A stretch of 64,000 nt of DNA from Daphnia carinata (taxonomy: Eukaryota > Arthropoda > Branchiopoda > Diplostraca > Daphniidae), in assembly GCF_022539665.2 (NCBI RefSeq), contig NC_081333.1:8430971-8494970 (forward strand), written 5' to 3'. Shown piece after piece: positions 27,601-42,600 of this stretch (within the stretch, counting starts at the first letter, position 1; every line of letters starts with the position of its first letter). The notes under the pieces were generated by a model. That model worked only from the letters and a program-made list of their open reading frames with translations. It had not been told where the DNA came from and ran no database searches. A program made the translations under genes and the position numbers.

Positions 27601-30600
27601 TGTAGATGTTCAAACTAGTATATGTAAATAAATTTCGGTTTGATTCAACGTACAGTGATATTGTGGTGAAAGAAACGTCATGTTCCAGTTTTCTTTATTA
27701 TTTTGCTATTATTGTTTGAACAAAAGAGTAGATGATGACAATTCCAAAAGCGGGTGCACCGTATTGTATTTCCAATTTGGAATGTTAGCCACGCTGGAAC
27801 TTATGAACTGACTATGAATGACATTTGGGACAACATCAGCGAGAAACTGTAAGTTGATTCAAGTCACGTCAGACTTTATCAATCGGAATTTACATCATAT
27901 AGCAGTATCGAGCAATAAATTCTCGCCCTTTATGAATTTATGAGCAAATCGCTAGTACTAGGTACGTTATGTATGGAAAGGTTGGGTATGTAAAATGCAA
28001 GAGTGCAATAAGCCAATCGTAGGTTTATTGAATTCTCGGAAAATTGATTTGGTTTTCGTTTTTACGTGTACGGCGTCGACTTCATGGCCAAGTTCAATAT
28101 CATACTGAATGTATATGAGGACGGCTGGGACGGCTCGTAAAATTTAAACCGAATATCATAAAAAGTGAAGTCTTTATAGTTTATCTATTCATGAATGATA
28201 CTCAACCGCATTGAAAGTCAAAACGAACGGATGAGAGTGCCGTGTAAATTCCGGTTTTGAAGGCCACGCCATCCTTCCATTCAATTAATGCGATTGTATT
28301 CCGGTAGCATACATCCGCCTTGGATACAGCGTTACACGTATGAAAATAATAGTCCTGTACAAATAAATGTGCCCGCCGAATTTCAATTGAATAGAACATT
28401 CGAACAAGCTTACAGATATTCTTAAGGTTTCTCGAGTTGGTTTACGAAATCAATGGTCATTTCATCCCCTTCAATAGTGACTCTCCCTGAAATAGAAAAG
28501 AGCAAGTCATCTATACACCTCGAAACTCTTTTGGTGCCAAAAAAAGAAGAAAACGACAGAAATAAAAAAGCTGCTGGACCTATCACCGTCCATTCTTGTC
28601 GAAGCAAAAAGAGATACATTAGATTGGCTGAGTTCCAGCACGCAAAAGAAAAGACGTTGCCCATTGATGATATCGTCTTTCAAACGTGAAAAACAAAATC
28701 AAAATAGCAAAAGAAAAAAAATCTCTTTCGAAACGTGTTCTCCTTAGAAAAGTTTGAAGGTTAAGATGTTACCCTAGTTGCACAACTACTACCATATAGA
28801 GTTATTTATGGGAGTACGGTGTGAGAAACTTAATGACGATTCAATGGCTACCTCGTAATGGGATAGAGATTTTGTACAGTGACACCATAAGTTGGGGAGG
28901 GCTTTTGTCACAATCTATGGCCTTCGGGTGTCACCTACATTTTTATACTCTTCCCCACGTTTTCCTTCTGTAATTGTCTTTCCACCATTAACGGCGAGAG
29001 TTGGGGTAACCAAAATTGCAGGCATCTTTTTTCTCAAAAAATATTTTATGGTTCGTCATCGATTCAGAAATCCCAACACATTTTGTTTTTCTTGTTTAAT
29101 ACTTGTTCACACTCCATATCTGGAATTTTAAAAGTTGAACGACTGAAACTAATTGATCCGTAAAAACACAGAAAGATATTTTAAAATTCATTTAGGATTT
29201 TGTGTCATTAATGCAACTGTGGCATACTTTAGCTTCGGGTGTATTGTAACTAAAGGTTCAGGGGGTACCCGAAGGCTGAATTCTAGACACGTTTCACCTG
29301 GAATCGCTCAGTTGTGAACGAGACAGTCTACGACGAGGTGAAGGACAAAGTTTGACTGGTGGTTCTTCGTAATTGTGACTATCTTCACATCAATCACCTT
29401 AAACAAGGTATTGTGATTCTGCAATTCGTATTCCTGTGCATTTCTCTTTAATGCGGAAATAGATTTAAGCCGGTTACTAGCAATCTGTCGAGATTAGTTG
29501 TATTAGAAAAACAAAGTCTAGGATAAAAGCAGAACATTACCTTGTCTTTTTCGATTTCTTTGATTTCTTTTGCTGGCCGGCGGGGTGCAAATGTATTCAC
29601 TCGCCTCTCCAATGAGGTAGACGCAATCAAGCTAAATCAATGGGGTATATGTTTTCCGCTGGAACTGTGTGAAAAGCACTGATTGATGATTTTTTTCATC
29701 AAAGGGGCGGGAAGGGGTTCCTGTGGCAACCGGCGAGACGGACGCCGTTCTCTATCGACTTGACACACATCACATCGTCCCTCACGTTCCCCTTTTTATA
29801 GTGCCAACCTCATTTTGATGTCTTCTCGCCAAGCCCCAACTCTTTTTGACTTCAGATGTACATTAACGTACATTCTTGCCGTCGACTATTCTTTTTCAAA
29901 CGTCCATTGAAAAACAGGCCTTTTCCTTCATCGTACTTTTCTTGATAGCCTGAAAATTCGTTTTCAAAACTTTACGCATGTGTGCGTCTACGAGCTTAAA
30001 TGGGTTGCAATAATTTTTCGTGTGTCTAGAACTTAAGTCAAAAACCCCAACGGGAAGTGGTAACACAATGCAAGGGCAATGACACGGAACATGATAAGGA
30101 CGTTACCTAATGAGCTAGTAAAGGGGAAACTGTGAACTCCAGTTAGCTGGCCGAGCATTAAAAATTCAAACGGAAGTAGCGCGAAGATGGGCAACCGACA
30201 GAATGGCAGACAAAAAAAAATAGATTTAACTTTTCTTTTCTTGATTCAATAACCCGATGTCTATGGTGGCAGGTTCCAATCAAATTTTCTACTATTGAAG
30301 CTGTCGGCTGTATACGAGAGCGGATCTATACTTATCCGCTTCACCGAAGCCTGTCAAAAGAAGTGTTGGTAATATGTTGCAGCACTTGGTTTTCTATATT
30401 TCATCCGTCTCGCTCGTCGAATGTTTCTCCCATGATGGTTCATATCTCGCAGCCGACACAACTGCCCTTCATGCGTTGCTCGTCTCTTTTCTTACCAGAT
30501 TGGCCTTCAATGCCCAGCATTGTGTAGATAATTCTCTATGACGAAAGCTGGCATGTAAAATACCATTTGAATTTTATTGTGCGTTCCAAAACAGAGATTA

Positions 30601-33600
30601 TACTGCAACGCAGAAACGCAATATGAAAGAAGAAAAAGAGTTTTGGATGTTTTGGCAGGCTAGTAGCAAACTAAACAAGCCTGTCTTCGTTTCGTTTAAG
30701 CAGCAGAGGGTTTAGACGTAGCAAAGGGCGGCGTCATTTTGGATGGCAGGTTAGAAGTTGACATTTAGCTCAAGAAGTTTTTCTTTTGGCAGTTTGTTCT
30801 TCTGCCGAAAACAAAACTTTGCCATTTTCGTTCATTATTTCCCTCTTTCTTTTTTTTTTTTAACTCGTAGTTGGCTGGCATTGCTCCATTCATTGAATAG
30901 TTAAGCTGGAAAATCAGAATCATAATACGCTGAGCTGCAATCCTCCATCGATCGGGATCGAAATTGCACCAGAAAAAGGAATAGCAAACAATTTACAATG
31001 TTTAATCAAAGTGTGTGTTTCAGGTCAGGAAACGATCGGTGATCCGACCTGATTCTGGATAACACATGCTAACGCTTTAGGGTTTATCGTTAGCTGCAAA
31101 ATTTCATCGTAGCACGTGTAACTAATCCAACCCAACTATTTGCTTTTTCTACTTGAAGATTTTCATTTGTACTTAATGAACGGGCACGAGACTATAGGGG
31201 GAAGTGTGTGTCCGTTATTCGCATTCCTACAACGGACGGATGGGCCATCTTTAAATGTTTTTCCGCCAAAACGACCCAATCGACCAATCAGACCCATTTT
31301 TTATAATCACAGTGATTAGACGTCGTGACCTGCCATTTCCTTTGCTCGTCTTCGATTGGCATTTCATTACGCTGGGAATGTGCTTTGACATCCGGTTTTG
31401 CGGGTTGGCTTCCTTATCGTCCGTCGCCGTGCATTCCTTTTTCCTCCAGTTTACTGAAGAGAATAAAACCCAACAAAATCTTCAGCTAAAATATTGACAA
31501 AATCAAAAAATATTTTCATTCATTTGACAATGTCAGCAGTTGAAAGCTTTCAGATGAGTCATTAAAATAAATCAGATTTGACGATGCGCTGCCATTACCA
31601 TTTTGTTATTGTCCACGCAAGCGCTTAATTCCTTTGAAAACGATCAAGAATTTAAAAAGATTCGATGCCCTTAGAAAAAAAAAATTCTGTTGATTAGCCA
31701 TTCAGATTGTTTTGTTTTTTTATTTATGCGAGACAAATGATTTTCCCGAGATTCCCACGCAGCTGACATAGCAGGAGGGTGACAGATTGGATCTCCCCCC
31801 AACACAACTCGCGGGATTTTTTGTTTCGGGACAATGGGTTAGGGAACTAGTGGGCGTCACACAGTGTCGAATACAGACGCAACCCATCTGATTACTTGGC
31901 TCAATCTAACTTTGCCAAAGGCAAAGAAGCTGAAACGAAAAAGACTTCATCCTCACACAGAGGGCGTATAAAAGAAAGAGAGAATGTCTAACTGATTTGA
32001 CGGGGATGTTTCTCAACAAGAAAAAAAAATGCCAACCATCAAACGGTTTTTTTCCATGAGCTCGTATAAGAGACCGAAAGTGTATTCAAACTTGTCGTGT
32101 GTGTCTGTGTGCACAATGCGCATAAACGCGCTAGTTTATATGGGGACTCGTAGCTAAAACTCCTCCTCCCCCATTATTTCTTTGGGAAACAAACGAGCTG
32201 CTAGAGATACGCTTTTCTCACCCACTCTGTCTTGTGTATCTTCCATCTCAACAAATGTTCCACTTTGAACAGTATGTCATTGACTGAATGTTCGTCCTTT
32301 GTAAACATCGCTATCCTTAAATGACGTCATACGCAGACGACTTTTGCTATCTTCCATGCAAATAATAAGGGGTGGAAAGAAAAGACAAAAAGTAATAAAG
32401 AAATAGATGCTGTTAGATAGGCCTGTTGCCTCCGTTTCCATCATCGGCTGATGTTTGCTTGACTAGAACAAAAACCATTTTTCTTCCAATTTCACTAAGA
32501 GAATCTGATGAATCCATTTCGCAAAAAGGCGCATCGTCATTCTGTTTCTTCAAATTTTTTTTCTTTCCAATTCGTTGGTTATCACGTCTGAGGTACAAGT
32601 GCGAGTCTTACTGTTAAGTATGCGCGCGTGTCACGCCACGATTCGTGGTAGGATCTGCGACATGGAGATGCATCTGTAATCGAATGGCCGTGAGCCAATG
32701 GCAAGTTGGTTTCTTTTGCGTTTCAGCTTACGCAGTTTTTTGAAAAGTAACCCGATTCCATACGCGCGAGACTCTGACAGCATTTTTTTCTTGAAATGTC
32801 CCCGGAGTCCAGCCGATGGACGTCTTGAATTCACGGATGGCTCAGAGCCAGGGTTATTGTTTGCCTCCATTTTTATGGGGTTAGGCACATCTCCAGAGCA
32901 GTTCGTATACGAATCCATCCATGACGCAACCGGTAATCCACGCTTCTTTGTGAAAGGAGGGTAGACGAGGGTCTCATTCTTTATATTCTTCCACACGCTC
33001 CTCATAAACACGACCGGAAAGAGGAGACCATTATTATCCGCCATTTTATCCATTTCAATTGTAACTTTTCTTTTCTTCTGCCTTTGCCCTTTTTTCTCTC
33101 TCTCTCTCTCTCTCCCTCTCTCTCTCTCTATACAAAAAAAAAGAGATTCGTTTCCAGCGGAATGACGGATGGAATGAGGATTTCATCAAACTCATCGTGT
33201 CACGAGCACGGCGAAAGGTATACAATCCGTAATATAATACAAACACACAGTGTGTGCAGCCTTGCAATGCCGACATCTGCGTAAGGATGTCTTCAATTCG
33301 GGCTATTGTCGGTAATTGAATTTTCCGCCCATACGTGTAGGGACGGCCAAGAAATCCCTTTTCAAAAAGAGTGCTGGTACACGCCAGATGTTTGTTGTGG
33401 TTTCGAGTGTTTTACTAGTACCCCTCTGTTTTGTATTATCGTGAAAATGTTGCAGGCGAAGGAGGATCAAAATGTTTAAAAAGGAAGTCTAGTTTTGTCA
33501 TCGTTTGCCTTACGGTCATGGACCATCTGGGTACACTGAAAAAACAGTCCATAACACAAAGAGGCGTCTAACTTGTGCACTCTAATTTTTCGTTCTTTTT

Positions 33601-36600
33601 AAAATCCAAAGGCACTTCAAGAGGCTAGCGCATTTTCTTCGCATAATATGTCGATGGCATTATGTAGCTCCCTCCTAGCCAATTTTTGAAGAACCACTTT
33701 GTTGTGTTGGGTTCCCCGAATGATCAACACCCGTGTCGCTCTTTTTGAGTTTCACGACGTCTTTCCTAACGTCTCCTCCGCCTGCTCCAGCCATTTTTTT
33801 GTTGTCTAGGGGACAAGCCTATACATCTGTTTTATATTTTTCGTATCGATCGAAAAAAAAAGAAGATGGGGGGGAGAAACTTTGGCAAACATATCAGAAG
33901 AGGGGAAAGAGGTAAACTCCTTTCGTGCGCCCGCTTCCATTCGAACAACCAAACTGAAAGGAAAGTGTAAAGCAATAAAGGGAAGAGCTAAAGAAGATTC
34001 AGGAGGAATCGTACAGTCATATGAACATCAAGAGCCATCTGGAGCGAGAAAAGGTTTTAGGGTAATAACAAAAGAGAAAAAAAAAGTGACGTTAAATAAT
34101 GGAGGGGATCGTTACGCAGCGATGAAGAGCGATAGTTTCCATTCGTCCACACGCTGTCAATGGTTCACGAAATAATGTCAATAGGTGTTACCGATCGGGA
34201 GAAAAAATAATGGCCGCCATTTCGATTCCAGTGTCGCTGTTGTTATTTCTCTGTATCCATTATCTCTGGAATCCATTAGGTTTTACTTGTCCAGAGCTTT
34301 ATTTTTTTATGGTGTACTAAGAAATATGGCTGTGTGGGACGGACAAAGGGGAGGAAAAAAGAAAGTAAAAGGTTGTTTCAGTTTGTTGCCCGCGAAACGT
34401 GAGTTGTCGAATTAGACGTAATGAATAAAGACAGATGGAATGAAATCCATGTAAACAGGATTTTCACGTACCGAGAAACCCTTCTTTGATTTTCTCGAAA
34501 AAGAGCGAATGTAGGCAGAGGAGTTAGACCACTGCTATTAAAAATATGGAATAGCAGATGTTTTGGAGAAACGGACCAATCAGATGAAGCGAACGGATAA
34601 CGACTGGATTTGTGCGAGAAGTCGTTTCCCCTTCAACTGAGTTCAAGAAAAAAGATTTAAATGCTAAGAGACGTGATCAAAGTATTCTTAGCGTTGCTCG
34701 GAATCAAAACTTGGAAGCTCAGGCCGTTGCGACGGATCGTCCGTTCCAAATCTTCTACGAACGGAAGTCGGGGGAAAAGAAGAATTTTGCCCATCTTACT
34801 GAAAGAAATTATTCTTCTAGCTAGGATTTCAAATGGTGAACCATTTCGATTCAAATGTAAATGTTTTTCCAGAGAAAACGAACAAACGGGTGCAATGGCT
34901 GACGAATTTTATGCCAGTAATTGTTCAATTCAAATCATGTCAGAGGACTCGCTAGCCAAATGTTAAGTGCTTCTGGCAATGCGACAAAGTCTAACGTAGT
35001 TCCAGCGAACTGAGCATGAAAGTGTGACACTGTGTGTTTACTGTGGTTGACCATTCTGGATTCATCTCTACGGACTCCCGTCGTCATGCACGACCAATGG
35101 GATCGTGTGGCCCAATCCAATTCCGGCCTCCACACACTTCGCTTTTATTTTTATTGTTGCTCGGGTAAACAAAATCTCGGTATAACGCGCTCAACAGTTT
35201 TCTTGACGTCAAAAGGTTCGCATCGAGAGGTGACAAAGAGTTTCACGCTGAGCGTCGATAGCTTCCCAAGCTGAATTTCCAGCCAAATGCCGCAGATACG
35301 TGTGATGAAGTTACGACCCTTCGATATCGATTGTGTGCCGTAGCCGTAAAAAATCCGAGTCGATTACACCCCAACCTGCCCCATTTATTGTAATTATGTT
35401 TTGTTTTATTCGATTATCCATCTCTCGGTGTCTTTCCTTTCATCCTAGCGAATAACTCTGCCGTGTCACTGTTAATGGAATCTCAGCTCGTAGTCGTCGC
35501 TCCATAAAAAGGAAAAAGAGAAATGTCGCAATTGTGCTGAAAATAGACGTGCTGGAAAAAGCCAACCAGTGCTATATAATAAAAAGTAAAAAGAAAAAAA
35601 TGAAATAGAAGGTTTGATGTGGATAGATGGGCTTTTCGATCGTGTCCAGAAGTTCCCAAAGAAAAGAACCACCCACGGTCCAAGATACTGAAAAATCCGT
35701 AGCTAATAATCTCGCTCGTTTCGCCCTGTATATAGAGAGAGCTACTGGAAATCATTCCGATCGACATTGAACGGAGAGGCGGTGGATGCAACTGGTTTTT
35801 TTTGTTCCCTGGATAGTGTAGCCTGGTACGGTCTATGGTTCCCTGGACGATCGATAACAATGAAGGAGAGCGATTGTTTCGTGCTAGTGCCACTTCCTTG
35901 AACTGTTTAGTTGACTGTGTCTAGCCGAACCAGATACAGAATCGCTTGACGGATCGAGGTAATACGAAATAACGAAAGAGAATAGAAATGCTGAAAGGAA
36001 ACACAGAAGAAAAACGAGAGAGGATCTAGAAACAAAAGGAAATTGCATCAGGAACGTCTCAGTCGTTTGTTACTTTTCCCTATTTTGCGTCATTTCATTC
36101 TTCCTACCGTCACTCTTCGAAATGAGACAGGGCGAGTGCAGTATGTAATGATGTAGATGTGTAGGACGTAGAAGTGGGACCTATTGGTTTATGGTGGGCT
36201 AGATGTTACGTTGTCAAAGACTCCGTCTTTCACGCATTTCCTATGCGCATCCAGTTGGTTTTCATTTTATAGCGCAGATGAATTTGAATTTTCAAATTCT
36301 CTTGAGCAGCTTTTGTCCCTCCTACGCTTTTTCATATCACTTATACTTCCTGCTTTATTATTCATTCGTTTCGAGTATTTTCTGTTTTCCATTTTCTCTG
36401 GGTGTTTTTCTTTTACATTCAACTAACTCTTCGATGGGTCACAGGGGACATTCGAATATTTTCCATAAAAAGTAATGAACTATGAACCTGTTTGCATTGG
36501 TGATCCGTATTTTATTGAGCGTCCATATAGTGAAACAAATTTAGCGTCGTATACATAGTGGTTAAATCCAGGCGCAATGCAGATCGCGTCCTGGGTCCCC

Positions 36601-39600
36601 CGTCTTCACGCCTCAACTGTTTTATGCGCTTCTTTCCCAAATGCTGTCGTGAAACGATTCACGTTTATGCCACCGAAGAAGGCCGAAATTGATTTTGCAT
36701 ATTCTTATTTTTCCAGTAAGGTAAACACTCCATACACAGTGTATTACACGCTAGCCTGTTGTAGAGCATTGTTTGTTTATGGAACAAGCCTCTTACGTCA
36801 ATGTGCAATTTATTTTCGTTTGTTCCCATTTTTTATAGTTCCTTTTATCAAGAACCTATTTTTATTGTGTACGTCTATTGTTTGAAGCAAAAATTTCTTT
36901 TCGTGACTTCTAACGATGTCCTAAGTGCGCATCCGGATGCGAAAGAGCGCTACAAGCGATTCGGAACAGCAGGCGATCCCCCCCTTTTCTTTATCATCAA
37001 ACGAAAGGAATGTATAAAACAAAATCGACAAGGGAAACGAGGACATAACAGCAAACGTTAACATAACGCAAAAAGGCAACAAACACACGACAGTACAACC
37101 TTTACCATATGAGTCACGCTAGACGTGGAATTGGGAAAAAGAAAAATTTCCATTTAAGTACGTTGCACAACCCATATGTTTTATGCAGTGGTAGTATATA
37201 CAGGAATTGGTGAAGTGCTTCTACTTGCATACATACAAAAGTAAGTTGCTATAATGCTCAGCAGGAATTGAGAATAAGACGAGTCTTTTGCTCTTTATTT
37301 GCTCCCTGTTAAATCCCTTAGTACATGCGATTTCCCCCTCCATTTCAGCTATCTTACAGCACATATTCTCTTTCGATATTAATATCAATTTCAGTACTCG
37401 ACATTCTGTCGACAGGCATTTAATGTATTCGTTTCACATGTTTGGATATGCAGCTTTCGCAATGCTTTATTTCTCGTTATTGAATACGCAGCCATTTTCT
37501 GTTTTTACTTCGTTGATGCATCCCTTTTATTTTCTATTTTCAACTTTGCTTTTCTCTTGACTTTATTATAGGCATCAATAGTACCGACATAATAGAAAAG
37601 GTGATCGGTTGGTTTTAGACGGTGTAAAGAAAAATGGCTTGAAAGACTTTGCTTCGTCCGTGGAGAATTTTCAATAGAGTGGCATCGACCGTAATGTGTA
37701 TGTAGGTCGATGTGCGTGTTTTGTGAACCCGAAATCCATTGGGCGAGCCAATACCACGCCCTGTGTTTTATCAAAACAATTTTTTTTTGCCTCACGGACT
37801 GTATACCCGTGATCATGGAACTAACTCACGGGAATTCTGGCTGCGTAGTACTGTTCCCACTCTTTCTCTTATCCAGCCATCTGACTTTTCCAATATACTA
37901 CGTAATGTCCCTTCGGCCCATCTACATGCACGCACACTGTCAGCATGGATTCTTGATCGCTTTGTTTGCTGGATCATCTGATCTTTCCTAATGTCCACTT
38001 TCTTAACGCTCCATCCTCATCAAGGTCTAGAGCTCGTTATACCCAAATGCCTTTCTTTATCTTGGGGATTTGATTTCCTTCCTCCTATCTAGTCTTCCGC
38101 ATTGTCTCCGCTCTTCTTCACGCGTTCCCGCCTTGCTATCGTTGATCAACTAATCAGTTTGCTAAACAGAGGCTATTCAAATCAAGTGCAGAGAAGCAGA
38201 TGAGGACTTTGATGGTTTAAAAGGGATTGATTCAATCCCATTCTAGAGTTATGTAACCGTAAACAGGCCCTGAGCAGGCATTTCTACGGCCTAACTTTCA
38301 AAGTCTTATTCACCGTACCCTTTTTATTCCCAATTTTTGTAGAAAAAGTGGGCTAAACTCGCGTGGTTTACCATCTTGAAACCCTTCGCTTTCTAAGAAA
38401 AATGAAATGCTAAAGTGAATTATTAGAGCCAATTTCTTTTAAATCTGTACAGTAGATAGTATTCAACACCTGAACTTATTTCTTTTTTACTCGTTGACAG
38501 AATAATTCTCAAATGGAGCGAAATACAAAAGAAAAAAGTTTAGCAGCAAAAGTTGGACTGCAGGAACCATGAACGGAGCCTACCACTGAATATTAGAAAA
38601 TAAGGTAAGTACTACTTTAGTATTTGAAGTAAAGATCGAACGTGAAAAGTACGTGACCGCTCCAACCGTCATCTCTATTACGAAAACGGAAAACTTTTGA
38701 AGCGCGTAGATAGCAAAACCATGTTGCATGAAAAGACCATGAACACTGTTTCATTGATGACGACGTATTTACAAAAAGTAAACGCTATACTCATATCAAC
38801 ACATTCGCAAAAAAAAGGAACGTTTCCATTGTCGAGCATAGCTAATAATAATCGAGAAAGCGAAAGTCGATTTCGCAGAACGGCGTCGCATGGACTTGCC
38901 TAAAAGAACCTGACACTCCATGTGGGAGTAACAGGGAAAAGAAAAAAAAATGGGAATACACATAATAGGTTCTCGGGATTGAGATAAAATGTGGAACGTG
39001 AGTTGATTACCGAATCTTCTTTGGCTGCTGCGCAACGTTTCCTTCATTTTACCTTTGCATACAGCGTTTTGCTTTGTAGTCTTGAAGACATGACAACTAT
39101 ATGACGCCTTGAAATGAAAAGATTGTGTTGCTCATGTCTGTATAGTGACGTTCGTTCACCACAGAAGAAAAATTGACGTGAATCAAATGTACGTCAAACT
39201 GAATTTTCACGATTTTCTGTGTTCAATTTTGCAAGAGAACAATATCGACATCTTCTTCAACTTTCGCTTTTTGATCCCCTTAATTCCTTCGTGTTATCAA
39301 GTCAGGTGGAAAAGAAATACAGACACAGCCCTCACATGTGTAGAAGACATCCTTTTAGAGTTTGACTAGAGAGATAAAAAAAAAAAGGATGAGAAGGTGC
39401 ACACCGTAAGCTAGTAAAAAAAAGAGATGAAGAGGCTCTCAGTTGGATGAGCTTGAGAAATCCACTAGCCTGCAAGGTTCCACTCGACTCGGTTGGATGT
39501 CCTATTTTTCTTGTTTTTGGCGGGCTGTATCGAATTGAAAAGTTAGCCCCGGCTATATAGCACACACGGGAGACTAGCATGACGCTGTTGTTCTTATCAG

Positions 39601-42600
39601 AATATATCGGGACAGGTTCCAAATATTCGCCAACACACGCACAAACACGAAAGGGCGGAAGGATCGAGGAGCGCGGATGAAAAACAGGAAGAAACAGAAC
39701 AGGCACGCTCGTCGTCATCGAGCCCTCCTTTTGTTGTGATCACGTTTTCGGGACTCTTTCGTTTTCCACTCAAGTATATATACATACATGCAATGTATTA
39801 TATACGGGTGTATATAAGGAAACCAACCACTATTTCTTTTCATTTTTTTTCCCCCTTCTCTTTCGTGAATCGCCAGCAAGGGAATCGCGAGATTTCGTTT
39901 TTGTTCCCAAGCACGCTCTCTTGTTTCTTTTCTATTTCCGCCTTTTTCTACAAACCCTTCCGTTTTTTTTTTCGCCATCTTGTTCAGCTAGCCGCACATC
40001 AGACCTATTCTTTGTGTAAGCTATAGTCATTTCCTTTCAGAAGCAAAGTGGCAAGTCGTAGCTTTCTCTTTAATCGCCATCGAATGCATTGACCCCAAAG
40101 AAAAGAACAAATATTTAAACAACTTCCCCTACATTTGTTTATTGATTTTCTTCATTGTTCAGCCAAAAGTAGGGCCATTGAATGTATAGGAAAGTTTACG
40201 TCACTGACCTTATTTTACGAGTTATGTTTTTGTAGCTTTTCTCAAGTGTTTTATTCACACGACATTTTCACCGGTCGTTGATTTTGATTCAATTTCGTTT
40301 CGTTTTTTGTACACAAAAAGAAAAAGTTTTGAATGCGACCACTAGTGAACACCTTCGTGTCGAAAGCAATTCAATCCCGGTTGCCAAAATGGGTGCGTAC
40401 ACAGCGGGATACGTATTTCCTCGTTAGCGCGTCATTACTGCGGGATCGATTGGCACCCTATAAGTTAGACCGGACCAACCTCGTCGTCCGTTGCATTTCT
40501 CACGTCCTACCTTCGTATACACAAAGTTTCTCCCCCCCCCCCCCCCAAAAAAAAACGGTACCGTAGTGACTGCCGTGATTGGAAAGTAATGGATTTCATG
40601 GAATCTAATGATTGAAATTACTCTCCGCATTGAGTGTAATTTGACTAAATAATAATTGATTCTCCTTTGCCCGGCCCGATAATTAGGCAATTATAGGCAT
40701 GCACGAAAGGAGGACAATGCAGCGTCTTTTCTTATAACGAAAACTTTGGCTCCCTCAAACTATTACGCTCATTTCGCTTAAAGTATAAAACTTCAAAAAT
40801 TACAAGTCAAGGATTCCTTAATGATTGAAATTACAGCGCACCATATAATTATTCTCTGTAATTCCACCTATGTGTTGTCTTCGTTATTTCATCTTATTTT
40901 ACACACACAAAAAAAAATCCCTCTTTCTGTCGTAACGAATTTTCTGTGCACGAACCTTCAAGCGACAGATATTTACGATAAGACAAAGTTCATTAGCGAC
41001 TCAAAAGGCTGCCGAGGGTTATGCAGAAAAAAAAAAGAAGAAAAATTATGCATATGGTTTTTGCTTATGCCCTGTGTATAGGGTACCAAAGAAAAGACAG
41101 AAGGCTGGTGACAATGAATGGTAACTAAAGAGACCTAGAGACCACATAAATCCGTCCTATGCCGTCGTGACAATTTGTAGGGCCGTCCCACTGCGTTCAG
41201 TCTCCACGCACTCGACTTGATTTGATGCATCCCGCAGACAGCTCCCTTCCGCTTGCTTTCATCCAGCACCTTGAAAGACACCGACTGTTCTTATATTCCC
41301 CAGCTGCATTTCTTCTTATTCTTTTTTTTTTGTTTAAAGAAACATTTTCCTTCTATTTACTTCTTATCTTTCTCTCTGTCCCTTTGACTTCGGTAGAGAC
41401 GTTCAAGTTTCGTCATATCAACTTCTTTGAAAAATAGCGTATGCTGCGCGGTTTCCGCGATTCAATGAAGAAGACCCCGTCGGGAAGAAGCTTTTCAATC
41501 CCTTCATCAACTACCTCACTCGTCATTATAGAGAAATGATGAGCGAAAACCAACGAACCAGAGTTAAATAATTCGCTCAAGTCTCATCTGTCTTTTGGTT
41601 TCCTTTTTTTCCGACCGACTGGCTGACTTCAAAAAAACAAAAGAGAAAATCATCACCCCCTTAAACTGCGACAAGAACATTATCTTTTTGTTTTTTTTTT
41701 TCCAATCTTCGTTCTGCCCTACTGCCATCGTTCCCTTATTTTTTGTTCGTAATCAAAGAGAGAGCCATCGAAGAAGAGGATCTCCTGCATGCCAAACCGA
41801 TTCCGAAATTCTCTCACGTCTCCCTTCTTGTAACATGATTGGCTTTGCGACTATACTCTCCTAAACTGGCTTCTCCCTCGTCCGAACATCGAATTGCCCA
41901 GTACCGCGTCAAAACTCGATTATAGTGCCATAGGAACGGACATTGAGGGACAGTCAGTAAGATCCACCCCCTCGGATGACATACGACTAATGATTCCCGT
42001 TAGCAACGGCATTTTACCACACACACTGTCCACTACTATAGACTATGATATCTGTCAGCTAATGTCCGTCTTCATTTGGACGACGCAACGTCTGCTCGCT
42101 GGACGTGTCGGTACGCGCTTTTCCTATTAATCGTCTTTGCCGGACGACTACGACCGGAAAATGGAGCGGACCTCCTAGATCTTTTGGACGTCGGAAACAA
42201 AGATCATGGACCCGTCCGCCAATCCCAGTCATTCGTCATCTATATAGTTTTCTCTGGCCGTTGTGTCCCTCTTAATGAACAGCATCATAAATCGATGCAA
42301 GCACGTACGCATGCAGGCAAAAACATCACTCTTCTTTGTTCCAAGAACGGAATTGTTTGTAAATGATTTTTCGTCTACAATTTATCTCCGAAATCTCAAT
42401 ATTCTACTATTCAATCAAGTTGAATAGCGCGTGTGGGAATCTGTTTGTTTCGAACCCGTTGCAACACTTTCAATAAGAGAGAAGGAAACCATATTGAATT
42501 CAACTCGGCACTCGGCATATGGTTGGGTACATTTTGGTTTGACGAAAGATCGAATCAGTTCAGACGGAGATGTTTATTTAGCAATGCAATGTTTTTCGTT

